Positions 1-9,330 of a stretch of 12,791 nt of DNA are shown piece by piece. Under the pieces are notes generated by a model that saw only the letters and a list, made by a program, of their open reading frames with translations, was not told the DNA's origin and did no database searches. Position 1 is the stretch's first letter; each line of letters starts with the position of its first letter. The stretch is from Stephanodiscus triporus (Eukaryota; Bacillariophyta; Thalassiosirophyceae; Thalassiosirales; Thalassiosiraceae). The stretch spans positions 1 to 12,791 of the forward strand of contig JALLAZ010000688.1 of the NCBI GenBank assembly GCA_036939755.1. Reading direction: 5' to 3'. The translations under genes were made by a program, and so were the position numbers.

Positions 1-34
1 CTAAATTTTGAACTATCGCTCACAAAAACCAAAA

Positions 35-163
35 ATGAATTACGGCAGCCACCCACTCCTACATTTTTTTTTAGGAATTATTAACGACATGGCGGGAGAA
101 ACCCTGTGCCGCGTTTTCGCTTCCCATTTTCCTTACAAACCTACTATGGTACTTATGGTGTAA
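35..163 (+). other. upstream open reading frame with splice-donor-like end
   Basis: A 42-codon reading frame begins at the ATG at 35 and stops at 161-163, in the same frame as the main gene start at 239. A consensus GTAAGT donor sits at 160-165, over the stop codon. If that donor were used with the AG ending at 331 (after the stretch CTTCCTGCTCGGTAG), the frame would continue into the main protein and replace its first residues. This could therefore be a uORF in the 5' leader or an alternative first exon. There is no homology evidence, so confidence is low. Confidence 0.25.
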
Positions 164-238
164 GTAGAGATCCATCTAACATGACATGATAAAAAGCAAG
201 GCCACCCGCCCGGTCCCCCACCCCTCCCTCCCCAAAAC

Positions 239-3200
239 ATGATGAATAATCTTCTACAGAAATCATCCAGTAACAAGGAAAAGTTGAGGCGGCACGAGGA
301 GGAGAAGGAAAATGACTTCCTGCTCGGTAGAGCTCCTCGCATCGAGATGCCGAGTGCGTCGCCCGTTGCGAGTATCGGTGCCGATGAACGCCAGACGACA
401 AGACGAACGCCTGCACCGCGAACATCGTTATTGACATCGACGTCCGACGGTTTTCCGGATTCATTGAATTCTCAGTATTCACACGGATCGAATTTGCCGC
501 CGCCCCGGACGCCGCCGGCCACGACAGGAAATATAAATGTGGAGGGGGAAGATTCCAGCATGTCTCAAGAAGAAATAGACAAACTAGAAAAATATCGCCT
601 CAAGGCAGGAAGGCGCACGAAGCCACAATATGATATACTTTCGATGCCTACGAGTGCCATCGACGACCAAAAAATGGGGCATAGCAGACATCAAGTGACG
701 GATCGGAAACAACGTGTCAAGTCGAAAGACAACGCGCGACTTGACAAGGAAACTAAAGATGGTATGAGATTTTCGATGGCCGGCGACGACAATGTTCAAA
801 GTAATGACGAGTTGAAAGAACGTCAACGTCTTAAACGAGAATTGGACGAACAGGACCGCAGGTTAAAGGATACCATCTTACGACAGAAAACTGCCGATGG
901 CGAGATTGGCTGCCGTAGCGATGAGTCTGAGGATATTTCCTCGTCATCGCTCAAGCGGGATGACACCAATCAGAAGCATGCAATGATCAATCGCAGAGAT
1001 CGGTATGAGGAAGAACAGAGAATCAAGGAGAGGGTTCGCATAGAGCTCCGTAAAATGCCGCAGGGGTCTGAGATGAATTCCGTCGCCAGTGGTGTTGGGA
1101 ACCGTGCCGAAATCGGTGCAACAACGTGCAATACAAGGAATATCAGCAATGACAAGTTGGAAAAACGTCGACTTCATCAGCGAAAAGGGGACGGGGAGGA
1201 TCACAGGTTAAATGAGACTGTACGGAAAACTTCCGATGCCGTGAAGATGCCGCAGCTTATCAACGATGATGTTGGCAACGAATTCGAGCGAGAATTTGAG
1301 CGACTGTGTCATCTGCGCGCGTTGCAAAGAAAGGGTACGAGAAAGAAAATTCGACGAAAGGCAGTCTTTGACAAGTCTCTACCAGATCTCAAGGAAAATT
1401 CCCTCTTCAAGGCAGCTTCGCACCAAGAGGGGGGAGGTCGGACACTGATACGGGAGGAGATAAACGGCAAAAAAGTTGATAACAACAGCCAAGAACGCTA
1501 TTCGTCCTCAGCACAAAATCTTCTTGATATGCACCTTGCACAATTTCGTGTCTCACATTCTCATCATTACGAAGAAGAAATTTTAGTCGATGAGAACTAC
1601 AGCGATGATTTCATTGAGGGGGAGACAAAAACGCCAAGAGAGATTCAATCTTGGCATCAGAAGTACACGCTGAAAAAAGCGTTGGAGTTGGCACAACGTA
1701 CTCCCGTGATGGATTGGTTGTCATCATTCTACCGGTGCGATCCACGCTGGCAGATATTGAAATTCTTCAATGAAGTTGCACGAGAAGGGGGTGACGCGCA
1801 AATGGATGAGAATTTGGCGGCGAGTCCGCTGGCGAACTTGTTCTGCAAGGCAAACGTGTTTACCGTGTGGAGACCTACGTCCAACGAGGCCATTAAGAAT
1901 ATGATGCTGGGCATCGCAACTGGAAAAGGATTGGATATTAAGGGCAAATCGGCCAAGCGGGGGAATATATCGTCGTACGTGCCCTTCATTCAGATATATG
2001 AAGATCCTCACAAGGAGCACGCTCGGGCATTTATCAAGGAAGGAAAGATGTTACGTGTATTCTACCGAAGCGAATTTGCCCGTAACGAGGCGCATGAAGT
2101 GTTATTGGACATTAAAGACTACATGATGTTTGCTGCCAAAGATGCGTTTCATGTGTTGAGTAATGAGTATGCCGACCCATCTGAGCAGGAATTGGCAATG
2201 AAGCATCTGATGTATGATGATTCCAGCATGAATGTCGAGTTTGTAGATACCTATGTCAGCACCAGCCATCCCGTATTCGGTTTAGACATTTCCGAATACC
2301 TTTTTTGGGAGAGTTACGTCATGATGCAAGACCTCTCACGTCCCGAGGGTTCGGATTGGGACATAGGACGGAAATCAGAGTTAACTTTCATGGACATGAA
2401 CTTCAAGTCCCTTCGACTCATTCCCGCGCCAGGAGAACCGCGTGCGGTGGTATATCAAATGAGCATGAACTCTCCCATGGAACCACGCATGCTATTGATG
2501 GCGTATGAAGAGCATGGCAGGGTGAAGCCAGTTGTTTCTGATTTTGATTGCTTCTTACTCGGGTCACGTGGTGTGAGGTATAATGATCCAATACCCACAG
2601 ATCAGGTTGAATTGGTTCGATGGACTGTCAAAAATATTGGTGAGGTATTAGATAAGAGGGCAGCGTCCAACTCAAAAGAAGGATGGATGGACGCGTGGTT
2701 CAAGGTTCTCAAGTCCGCTGCATTGAAGGGATACTATCCCAAAACACCAAAATATGGCAACGGCGATCCAAAGTCATACGAGATTATAGAAGTTGCTGTT
2801 TCTCGCCTTAAAGAGACTGGGTGCGTGCGTCATGGTGCGGAATGCTTCAATTGGTTCTTTCCGCAGGTAATTATGCTTTAGCTGTCTTACTTTTCTGTTC
2901 TTGCATTTACTGCAATTATTCAATGAATGGTTTCGCATTATTTCTCTTCTAGGAAATCGATGATGAATATCTCGTGATTTCAGATACGCTGCCTGGGAAT
3001 GTCAAATGGAAGAAGGTAAATGTTCAAGAGTTGCAGGATCTACTCATTACCAAAATTGAGGAGGGATTCACATTCCCCATCAATCTCAAGTGGTAAGCTA
3101 TCATTGATTCCATCCGCGTATCATCTCGACAAATGGTCAGAATTTTCATCATTTACTTCATCTCTTTCATTGCCCATTGGTTGTCGAAAAAGGGTAATGT

Positions 3201-3523
3201 GTGATCCTGGGTGGAGAAGAGTGTATGACGCACTCCTTGCGAGCAAAAAAGCCAACGTCCAAGATTCGATAAATTGCTGGTTACCACCCGGCACGGGACT
3301 TCGAGAGGAGATTGATTGGATATCGGCACGCCATCCAAGAGGTTTCGAAGCCACTAATGAGAGAACAGAGGGTGATGAGTCGATGGCCCAGAAACTTGAT
3401 GATTTTGAGCGGTACTTGAAAATGCAGAGGGCGTGGAGGAAGTTAAGACTACTGCTGTTTTGGATTCGATTCGTGAATGAAAAAAGGCTAGAGAGAGAAG
3501 ATAGGGAGATGGGGACGCAGTAA
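239..3523 (+). CDS. large protein with class II (CyaA/edema-factor type) adenylyl cyclase-like domain
   Basis: Three exons: 239-2866, 2953-3092 and 3193-3523. Together they give 3099 nt, exactly 1033 codons. The start is the first in-frame ATG after the stop at 161, and a second ATG follows at once. Residues 1 to about 440 are polar and rich in K, R, E and D, coiled-coil-like, with repeated DKLEK/NDELKER units near 114, 188 and 303. There is no signal peptide or membrane segment. From about 470 to 925 the protein looks like the catalytic core of class II adenylyl cyclases (Pfam Anthrax_toxA type; ATP to cAMP). The motifs are VWRP (R545), GKGLDIKGKS (K563, K568, K570), YVPF, SDFD (D768, D770: the two metal-binding aspartates) and HGAECFNWFFP (H865, N871: metal and ribose ligands, six residues apart as in the family). 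The usual catalytic His is K568 here. The GKS-to-DxD spacing is about 60 residues longer than in the bacterial enzymes. Family assignment is by motif recall, not a search. Activity is unproven. Confidence 0.6.
2867..2952 (+). other. intron 1 of cyclase-like gene
   Basis: 86 bp, phase 0, donor GTAATT and acceptor TTCTCTTCTAG with a pyrimidine tract. Reading through would stop at 2879-2881. Splicing extends the protein directly after the conserved H865/N871 motif. Confidence 0.85.
3093..3192 (+). other. intron 2 of cyclase-like gene
   Basis: 100 bp, phase 2, donor GTAAGC, acceptor TCGAAAAAG after a pyrimidine-rich stretch. Without splicing a TAA falls at 3094-3096. With splicing the split Trp codon is restored and the frame continues as VMCDPGWRRVYDAL to the stop at 3521-3523. 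Confidence 0.75.
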
Positions 3524-4121
3524 ACGTGATAGCAGTTGATAGCGTCTAGCTTTGCGGTGTCTTTTAATTGTGGTGAAGCGGACATGACAGCCTTGGCCAC
3601 GAGTGATGAAGAGATAAGAGATACCCCATAGAAACAGCTATGATATCAATCGCGAAGTTTTGAGCGTTCGTGTTCAACAGAAAAGAGATAATCCCCAAGA
3701 GAAGCAGAATGCATGATGATATCATATCAATCAGTTAGGTAGTGTTGTTGTTTGAACAGAGGAGAGATGATCGCCTAGAGCCATATCAAATATTTCGTTA
3801 TATATTTCATGAACACAGATAAATTGCCCTGCTAGATAAACCATCGCCTCTTCTCCCCTCTTGTCAATAATGCAAATTAACACTCTGTAATAAAATATGT
3901 ATATGTCCAATATCCCACTCTCGTTTTTCACTGTTTCTCTTGTCAGAAAAGCTATTGCGTTGGCAGACCATACGAACTCACTGATAGCAAGATAGCTACC
4001 TCCATGAGAAAAGTAACGGTGTGACCTCATGCGGATGTGTCATGGGTCACAAAAGATATCGAGTCCCCCACTTCATGTTTTTTCTATGCGAGTTGAATTT
4101 GGGTCAATAACCAAGAAAGAT
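3524..4121. other. convergent intergenic region
   Basis: 598 bp between the 3' ends of two converging genes. It is AT-rich and has an AATAAA at about 3889 in + orientation. It holds the degenerate repeat listed separately. I see no RNA gene and no convincing reading frame. Confidence 0.6.
3611..3795 (+). repeat. degenerate tandem repeat, about 2.5 units of 67-79 bp
   Basis: The block AGAGATA..CCCC..AGA..CAG..TGATATCAATC occurs from 3617, again from 3684 (AGAGATAATCCCC to ATATCAATC), and partly from 3763 (AGAGATGATCGCCTAGAG, CATATCAA). The units are separated by TTCAACAG at 3673-3680 and TTTGAACAG at 3751-3759. Copies are diverged, with small insertions. Function unknown; lies in the 3' flank of the cyclase-like gene. 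Confidence 0.5.
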
Positions 4122-5732
4122 TCAACTACTACGACTGATCTTCTCTGGTATCAAAGCATCAGTTAATCGTTGTAGTCTCGATGTCACCACTTTCATTGCG
4201 GGACGACATCTCATATTACAATCCCAACACTCTTCCATCAGAAGCGGCAGATCCGTAGGCCAATGTTGTGTCGTCCTCGATGCCAGCAACCGATTTTTCT
4301 CCTCGATCTCCTCCACTCCCGCATCGAGGGAGAGAGTGGTTTGACATTGCTGCATCGGAGTGGAAGATTTCTTCCCCGTAAATGAATTCCGTGAAAATTT
4401 GACGTCAGGACGGTGTCCCTCCCGCAGCACGTAGCGTTCGTGCTTGTCCATGCTAAATCCGTCAAAGGGTGTGACCAACGAGGCCACCTGGTAAAGCAAT
4501 ATTCCGAATGAGTACACGTCCGCCTTTTCGTTGTACGGGTCCGAAAAGCAAACCTCGGGCGCCATGTACCGGCGAGACCCGGTGCATCCAGTGAGCTTGT
4601 ACGTGTCAAGATCCGGATATGCCGGATGACTCTTTCTATGTTTGGGTTTGAGCTCCTTGGCCAATCCAAAGTCGAACAGTTTCGTGACCTCGTCGAAACA
4701 CGAGCATCCGTCCCGATTGCCGTGAGCCTTCTGATAACCGCAAGAACACTGGGGGTAAGGTCTCCTATAAAATCCTAGAGTATATGATAGCGGTGATGAG
4801 AGTTAGATAGATGACGATGATGAAAGCGACAACGAAGACGGTGAATACTGACCAATATTATCCGGCTTGACGTCCCTATATATGATGCGACATTTGTCAT
4901 GGAGGTAGGCCAGCGCCGATGATATACAAGTCGCTATTTCCAGGCGCTGCGCCAAATGAAACCGAGCATTGGGATTACAGTTCCCGGCCAAAGTTTGCGG
5001 ATTGTTCTTGTGGCGTATTCTATCCCACAAATGGAATGGACTTGGAGTTGATACTGCGTTGCTGGTACCACTAATCAAGGGATCATGGAGCAACGATTGT
5101 GGAATGTATGTCTTTTCTATCCTGTTGGCCAGCGTTTCATGCAGTGGATCGAGCAACAGGAAATATCCGAATAAATGATTGCATGATGATGGAGGAGGCG
5201 AACGACGGCGAAGCTGTAAATTCCCGTTGCCATCCAGATAAATTTCATCATTGCCCTGGTCCTGGATATGGTGACTGACGCAGTTGTAGTTCTCTTCGAG
5301 ACTCCCTTCGCTCACGTAATGTAGCCCAATGATATTATCGTGACACAATAGCGATAGAAAGCACGCCTCCATTGCCAGGTCGGCCACGCCTCGCTGAAAA
5401 ACTTTGCTGGACGTCGTCTTGGTTGGGGATAGATATTTCATGGCATATTGGTGCGGGGTGGTGTCGAACGGGTCACATCGCCGTCGGTCGCCGCAGGAAC
5501 AATTTTTCAACACGACGGATCGGACCTCGCAGAAGCCACCCTTGCCAACGATCGATCCATAATCGATCCCGCTCTCGACGATAGTCTGGACGCGATTGTT
5601 CACATCCTGTAAAGGAAAAAAATGAGAGTCCCGGATCATTTTTTCCAGGGACCGCTTCGCAAATTTGAGTTCATCCGGCGAGTGCGGCGGTTGAGGCCGC
5701 GGCGGCGAAAGATTCGCGCCAGAGACCATCAT
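4122..5732 (-). CDS. serine/threonine-type protein kinase
   Basis: Two exons on the minus strand, 5732-4853 and 4774-4122, total 1533 nt or 510 residues. The first of two adjacent ATGs is used. Kinase motifs are complete and in order: glycine loop GKGGFCEV (63-70), AMK lysine K99, helix-C glutamate E122, catalytic loop YRDVKPDN (285-292, D287 the catalytic base), DFG (328-330), APE (365-367), DVYSFGILLYQ, and the C-lobe arginine in CRP. It transfers phosphate from ATP to protein Ser/Thr; the target is unknown. The usual HRD is YRD. Helix C to catalytic loop is about 165 residues, roughly twice the usual, because of a low-complexity insert (about 142-255). Extra cysteine clusters lie in the beta2-beta3 loop (C78, C80, C86) and between the catalytic loop and DFG (C303, C305, C317, C319). 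No regulatory domain or membrane segment is visible. The YSFG and CW..RP style resembles TKL or other algal kinases, but the subfamily is not certain. Confidence 0.9.
4775..4852 (-). other. intron of kinase gene
   Basis: 78 bp, phase 1, donor GTCAGT (non-consensus third base) and acceptor ACTCTAG on the minus strand. It falls right after KPDNI and rebuilds KPDNIGF, then runs in frame to LFDFGLAKEL. The nearby acceptor CCCCAG (ending 4749) would put the DFG exon out of frame. Confidence 0.85.
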
Positions 5733-5934
5733 AATATTATTAAGATTAAGATGTAGAGTACCAGGTCAACTCGAAAGCGAGTCTGTGAATGGAAAGAAAT
5801 TTGCCCCGGCTGGCTGGTCCGTCTTTCTTGTGGTTTGCGGGCAGGTCCGAACGACAATTTTTTTGGATTTTGGCTTGTCTCATTCTTCGTGGGGTCATGG
5901 TTGTCGTTCGGGGGGTCACGGAAACCCTTTTGCT
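5733..5934. other. 5' flank of kinase gene
   Basis: Presumed promoter and leader of the minus-strand kinase gene. Several overlapping + strand reading frames of about 60 codons cover it, but none has recognisable protein character. No TATA element clear enough to call. Confidence 0.4.
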
Positions 5935-6091
5935 TACTACCGCTCTTTTATCAATTGTCGCACTAGCTAGCTAAGGGTTAACTAAGGGTTAGCTTAAAAA
6001 CTAACGCGCTTTGCTAACCCTTAGTCAACCCATAGCTAACCCTTAGCTAACCCCTTACCTACCGACGACAAATGTTAGAAGAGCGGTAGTA
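5935..6091. repeat. 157-bp fold-back element, MITE-like
   Basis: The ends are inverted copies: TACTACCGCTC at 5935-5945 and GAGCGGTAGTA at 6081-6091. Similarity goes on inward to CAATTGTCG (5952-5960) and CGACAAATG (6066-6074). A second, inner stem pairs 5975-5993 with 6013-6031 (18 of 19 bases), around a 19-nt loop. The outer flanks also pair imperfectly (GGGGGTCAC at 5911 and GTGACCTCCCCC at 6103). It has no coding capacity. This is the structure of a miniature inverted-repeat element. No clear target-site duplication was found. Confidence 0.65.
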
Positions 6092-6227
6092 GGTCATGAT
6101 GTGTGACCTCCCCCTTGCGCAAGAAGGTCAATCACGTTGTCATTCCGGTGCTCGAAAATCCAGGAAGGAGAGGAAGAAGCCCCGAATTATTTTCAGAAAC
6201 GTGTATCGTACAAAATGTACCTGACAA

Positions 6228-6237
6228 TACGTACGGT
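6228..6237 (+). repeat. 10-bp direct repeat, left flank of transposon
   Basis: TACGTACGGT is found here and again at 9704-9713 in the same orientation, just outside the two inverted repeats. It may be a target-site duplication, but the length does not fit a TTAA-specific piggyBac element, so this is uncertain. Confidence 0.35.
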
Positions 6238-6243
6238 ATCACA

Positions 6244-6287
6244 TATATATCTCTTTATCGGGTGTGGCGTTTTCGATTTTGCGAAAA
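6244..6287 (+). repeat. left terminal inverted repeat
   Basis: Contains ATCTCTTT, then CGGG, then the 19-base core GTTTTCGATTTTGCGAAAA at 6269-6287. The same series in reverse complement is at 9649-9690, with a perfect 19-base match and a gap of several bases between CGGG and the core. Confidence 0.75.
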
Positions 6288-6511
6288 TACCGGCCTCTTA
6301 AATGTGCTTCTTTTCATTTTTCGTTCATAGTAATTCCGTACGATTGTATGTACGTAGGTTGTACCGGATTGAGAAAATGGCGGGAATCGGACTCCGAGGC
6401 ATTTCGAGCCGTGCGTGGGACACATAAATGGTTTACAACATGGGATAGCAGTAAGACTACTACTAGTAGTAATGGATAACATCAATATACCACTAATTTA
6501 ATATAATGCGC

Positions 6512-9330
6512 TTAGACCTTGGGGTATGCAGACATGTCTACACCATGGAAAATTGGATCGCACCTAGAACAGAGATTTACATTGCACGTCAAACAACGAT
6601 GGATCCTCTCACGATTCTGAGCCAACTGTTTCATGTAATGCTTCCGCTGTGGAGTGGTAATCTCATTTTGGAGAATATAATAGCAATACTGACACCTTCC
6701 ATTTTTTGCAGGAATCCAATTGTGCCTCAACCCATCATCCCGATGCCTGAAATACCCATTATCGAGCCTCTCTTTCGTGATCTTACTCACCCCCTTCTCC
6801 TCCAAATAAGTTTTGATTCCACCATTCGAACTGAGGTCATATGTTGATTGTGTGGTCACAGAAGCCGAAGCCGAAGACCTGCGCGGAGATCTGCATGTTG
6901 GGGAAGAAGAAGCAAATGAGGATACAGTGGCCGATGTCCCACTCTTTCTCTTCGGTAGAATCAAATCATACACAAGCTGTTCCCGAAACTCAACATGCGT
7001 CCACTTCTTTGGAAGACCCGGCGTTTTCTTCTTCTTCTCTTCTTCGTAAAGGACATCATAGATGCGATATGCATTCACACTTGCAACGCCAAGAGCCCAA
7101 ATGAAAAAAGACCACCACCACTTGCGCTGCCGCATCCAACGGTCGGGCCTATAATTTCCTCGCAGCTGATCTGCAATATCCGTCGAGTTCATATTGTTGT
7201 TATATTCTTCAATCACATTTAGGCGCAGGTATTTCATCGTTGCCATTTTCTGAACGGATGTGCTCCACACTCTCCTATGCTTCACCATCCACCTCACCTC
7301 ACTGGCCGTCGTCGAGAGAAGATGGACTGGCTTGGTGTCATACAACGAAACAGCCAGGAGACTGGGCACTCCTCTGAATCGATCAGCCTTGCCGCCATCG
7401 TTGTCCCGCGCAGTTTCTCCGCCCGATCCTTGTTCTTCTCCTCCTTTTGGAGGATGTCCGAAGGGAATCCACGTGCATACGTCTGGACAACACCGTGCGC
7501 GAGGCTCTCTGCGATGAATAGGGCCGAGAACAACTTCGCTGAGTTGTACAGGTTGTCCATGTACAACCTGGTCCAACGATTTGGCAGCCGCTCGGCAAGC
7601 CACACGACGCGACATGCAAGTGGGGCGAGGGCGAGGTGCTTATACTTCGGCCCAACATCCGGTGCTGGGCCATGCCTGAACCAAAACGAAAATGTATAGC
7701 CGCCATCACAAACGGCATCACATTGAAACCCGTCCCCTTCACGTTTGTAGCTGATGCGAAGCTTCAAACCAGACACCCCTTGAAAACCGATCGTCTGTTC
7801 ATCGATCGCCAAGAACTTACCCGGGATCCACATCGCAGCACACCTCTTGTTGAGATGATCAATCAAATGACGAACCTTCCAGAGAGGGTCCGCGTTCTGC
7901 TTGATCTTCGGGTTGTCGCGGTAGTCCTGAAAGGTAAAGTAACGACGGAAATGCCGCCAACGTTGCGCCCCGCTGACCGTCTTCTTCGTGGCTTGGTGCT
8001 TCTTTGCGAGCTCACGACTGACGAGGTCGTTGCCAAATAATGGCTCCTCGTTTAGAGTCTTGAACCACCACTCGAATTGTGGCTTTGGTGCGAGACCATT
8101 CGCAAATAAAACGCCAAACATCTTGTAGATCTCCTCCAGGTCAAAAGGGAGATAATCCTTGTACTCGCCGCTCCCAGCACCACTCGAGTACGCACGGAGA
8201 TTGGTTGCGTCGACGACCCACTTTAGAAACTCAGGCGTCATCTGAGTATCAAAGAAATCCTTCGGGCGTGCTTTGGCTAGAGGGGGGAGGAGCTTGCGGC
8301 ATGCAGGAGAGGGGTGACCGTCTTCGCGAACTGGGGGGGGGGTTGCGTCATCATCTCCAGCCTTCCTCTTCTTCATCTGCTGCTTTGGCACAAAGTTGGG
8401 ACGTTCCACATTCTCCTCGGTCAAAAAGTTTGCTCGCTTCCCCCCAACAGCATTCTCTCTGTTGGTTGGTGCAAAGAAGCCGTCTTCTGCACCCGTTGCC
8501 ATGTCAACGCCTGCAACGTCAGGCACTTTCTCCGGGTTAAGAATCACCCACGTCGGTACTCGTTCCTGTGGTCCAGGAACTTCTTTCACGTGGTGCTGAT
8601 ACTCAAACGCATCATCCCCATCCCTCGTCACGTTTGGGCAGTCCCTTAGCTTATTAAAAAGGACCCGCTTTGTTCCGGTCGCTGGGTACTTCAGCGCCTT
8701 CGAAACTTCCTTCAGAATCTTAATTGTTGTTGTCTGAAAAACAACACGCCTCGTCTCAATTTCAGGGGGGGCGGCAACAGCTCCTTCCTCCTCGCCTCGG
8801 TCGTCACCAACAAGCGTCGACCACTCGTGCACTGCTCGTGTTTCACCGACAATGTCGACTTCATCCGCCTCTTCTTCTTCCGCTTGACGATTAAACAAGC
8901 CGATAATTCGTTCGGCCTCCTTATCCCAGCCGATCGAATCATCCCCGGATGCAACCGAATCGTCGTCCTGAATGCGTGCTGCAAGGTTGGGCAGATCATC
9001 TGGGGACATAGGTGTTGATGATTCAACATCCCCCGCTTTGCCAGCCTCTAACGATGGGGGGGAGGACGGCTGTGGCGTTCGTAACCGGGGGTCATGTTGC
9101 AACGATGTCAACGACGACACCCCACTGGATGGTGTTCTGGGATGCGGCACATCGACACGAGCCGGAGGTGACGTGTGTCGTGTCCTTGCATTGACTGCTA
9201 CCGCCGGCGGATTCTGGCCAGGCGGATTGGTTGGAACCCTCCCCCTACCTCTGAGAGAGGTTCCTTCGATCCGGGGGAGGGCGGGGGGCAACTGCGGTGG
9301 GTGGGAATCGTCGTCGGCGGTCGTCACCAT
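6512..9330 (-). pseudogene. piggyBac-like transposase with a -1 frameshift
   Basis: The ATG at 9328-9330 has an excellent context (ACCATGG). Frame 1 runs to a stop at 7294. It has a disordered Pro/acidic N-terminus (1 to about 195), a SAP-like DNA-binding stretch (LKYPATGTKRVLFNKLRD, about 213-230), then the DDE_Tnp_1_7-type catalytic core with AIDEQ (D510) and YMDNLYNS (D592). At about 7363, after EECP (P656), the family-like sequence moves to the -1 frame (SLLAVSLYDTKPVHLLS). That frame stays open to the stop at 6512-6514. It carries the third catalytic aspartate region STDIADQ, the RWWK-like WWWSFFIWALGVASVNAYRI stretch, and a C-terminal cysteine-rich finger (CQYC, CLTC, LCSRC, FHG). It would cut and paste the element. 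All domains are present, so the damage looks recent: one lost base, or an assembly error. No slippery heptamer is apparent at the shift. Confidence 0.85.

Noticed and set aside
3091..3096. Ending the cyclase-like protein at the TAA after INLKW
   Set aside because: The stop is inside a GTAAGC donor, and splicing to 3193 keeps frame through 109 further residues.
3020..3200. Continuous + strand frame upstream of the cyclase-like gene's last exon, with its own ATG
   Set aside because: Its first part overlaps exon 2 in another frame and then lies in the intron; only the part after 3193 agrees with the spliced protein.
3121..3600. 159-codon minus-strand frame
   Set aside because: Antisense shadow of the last exon of the cyclase-like gene, with no protein-family features.
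3731..4030. 99-codon minus-strand frame in the intergenic region
   Set aside because: No recognisable features; lies partly over the degenerate repeat and in presumed 3' UTR.
4749..4752. CAG at the end of CCCCAG as acceptor for the kinase intron
   Set aside because: It would put the DFG exon in the wrong frame; the CTCTAG acceptor ending at 4775 keeps it.
5785..5974. Two overlapping 61-codon + strand frames
   Set aside because: They overlap each other in different frames, end in the fold-back element, and look like neither a known protein nor a membrane protein family.
5975..6056. Interstitial telomere repeats (GGGTTA / TAACCC)
   Set aside because: The hexamer occurs only as part of longer inverted CTAACCCTTAG units, not as a head-to-tail array; it is better explained by the fold-back element.
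7355..7370. Programmed -1 ribosomal frameshift in the transposase
   Set aside because: No X-XXY-YYZ slippery heptamer at the switch point; a one-base loss is simpler.
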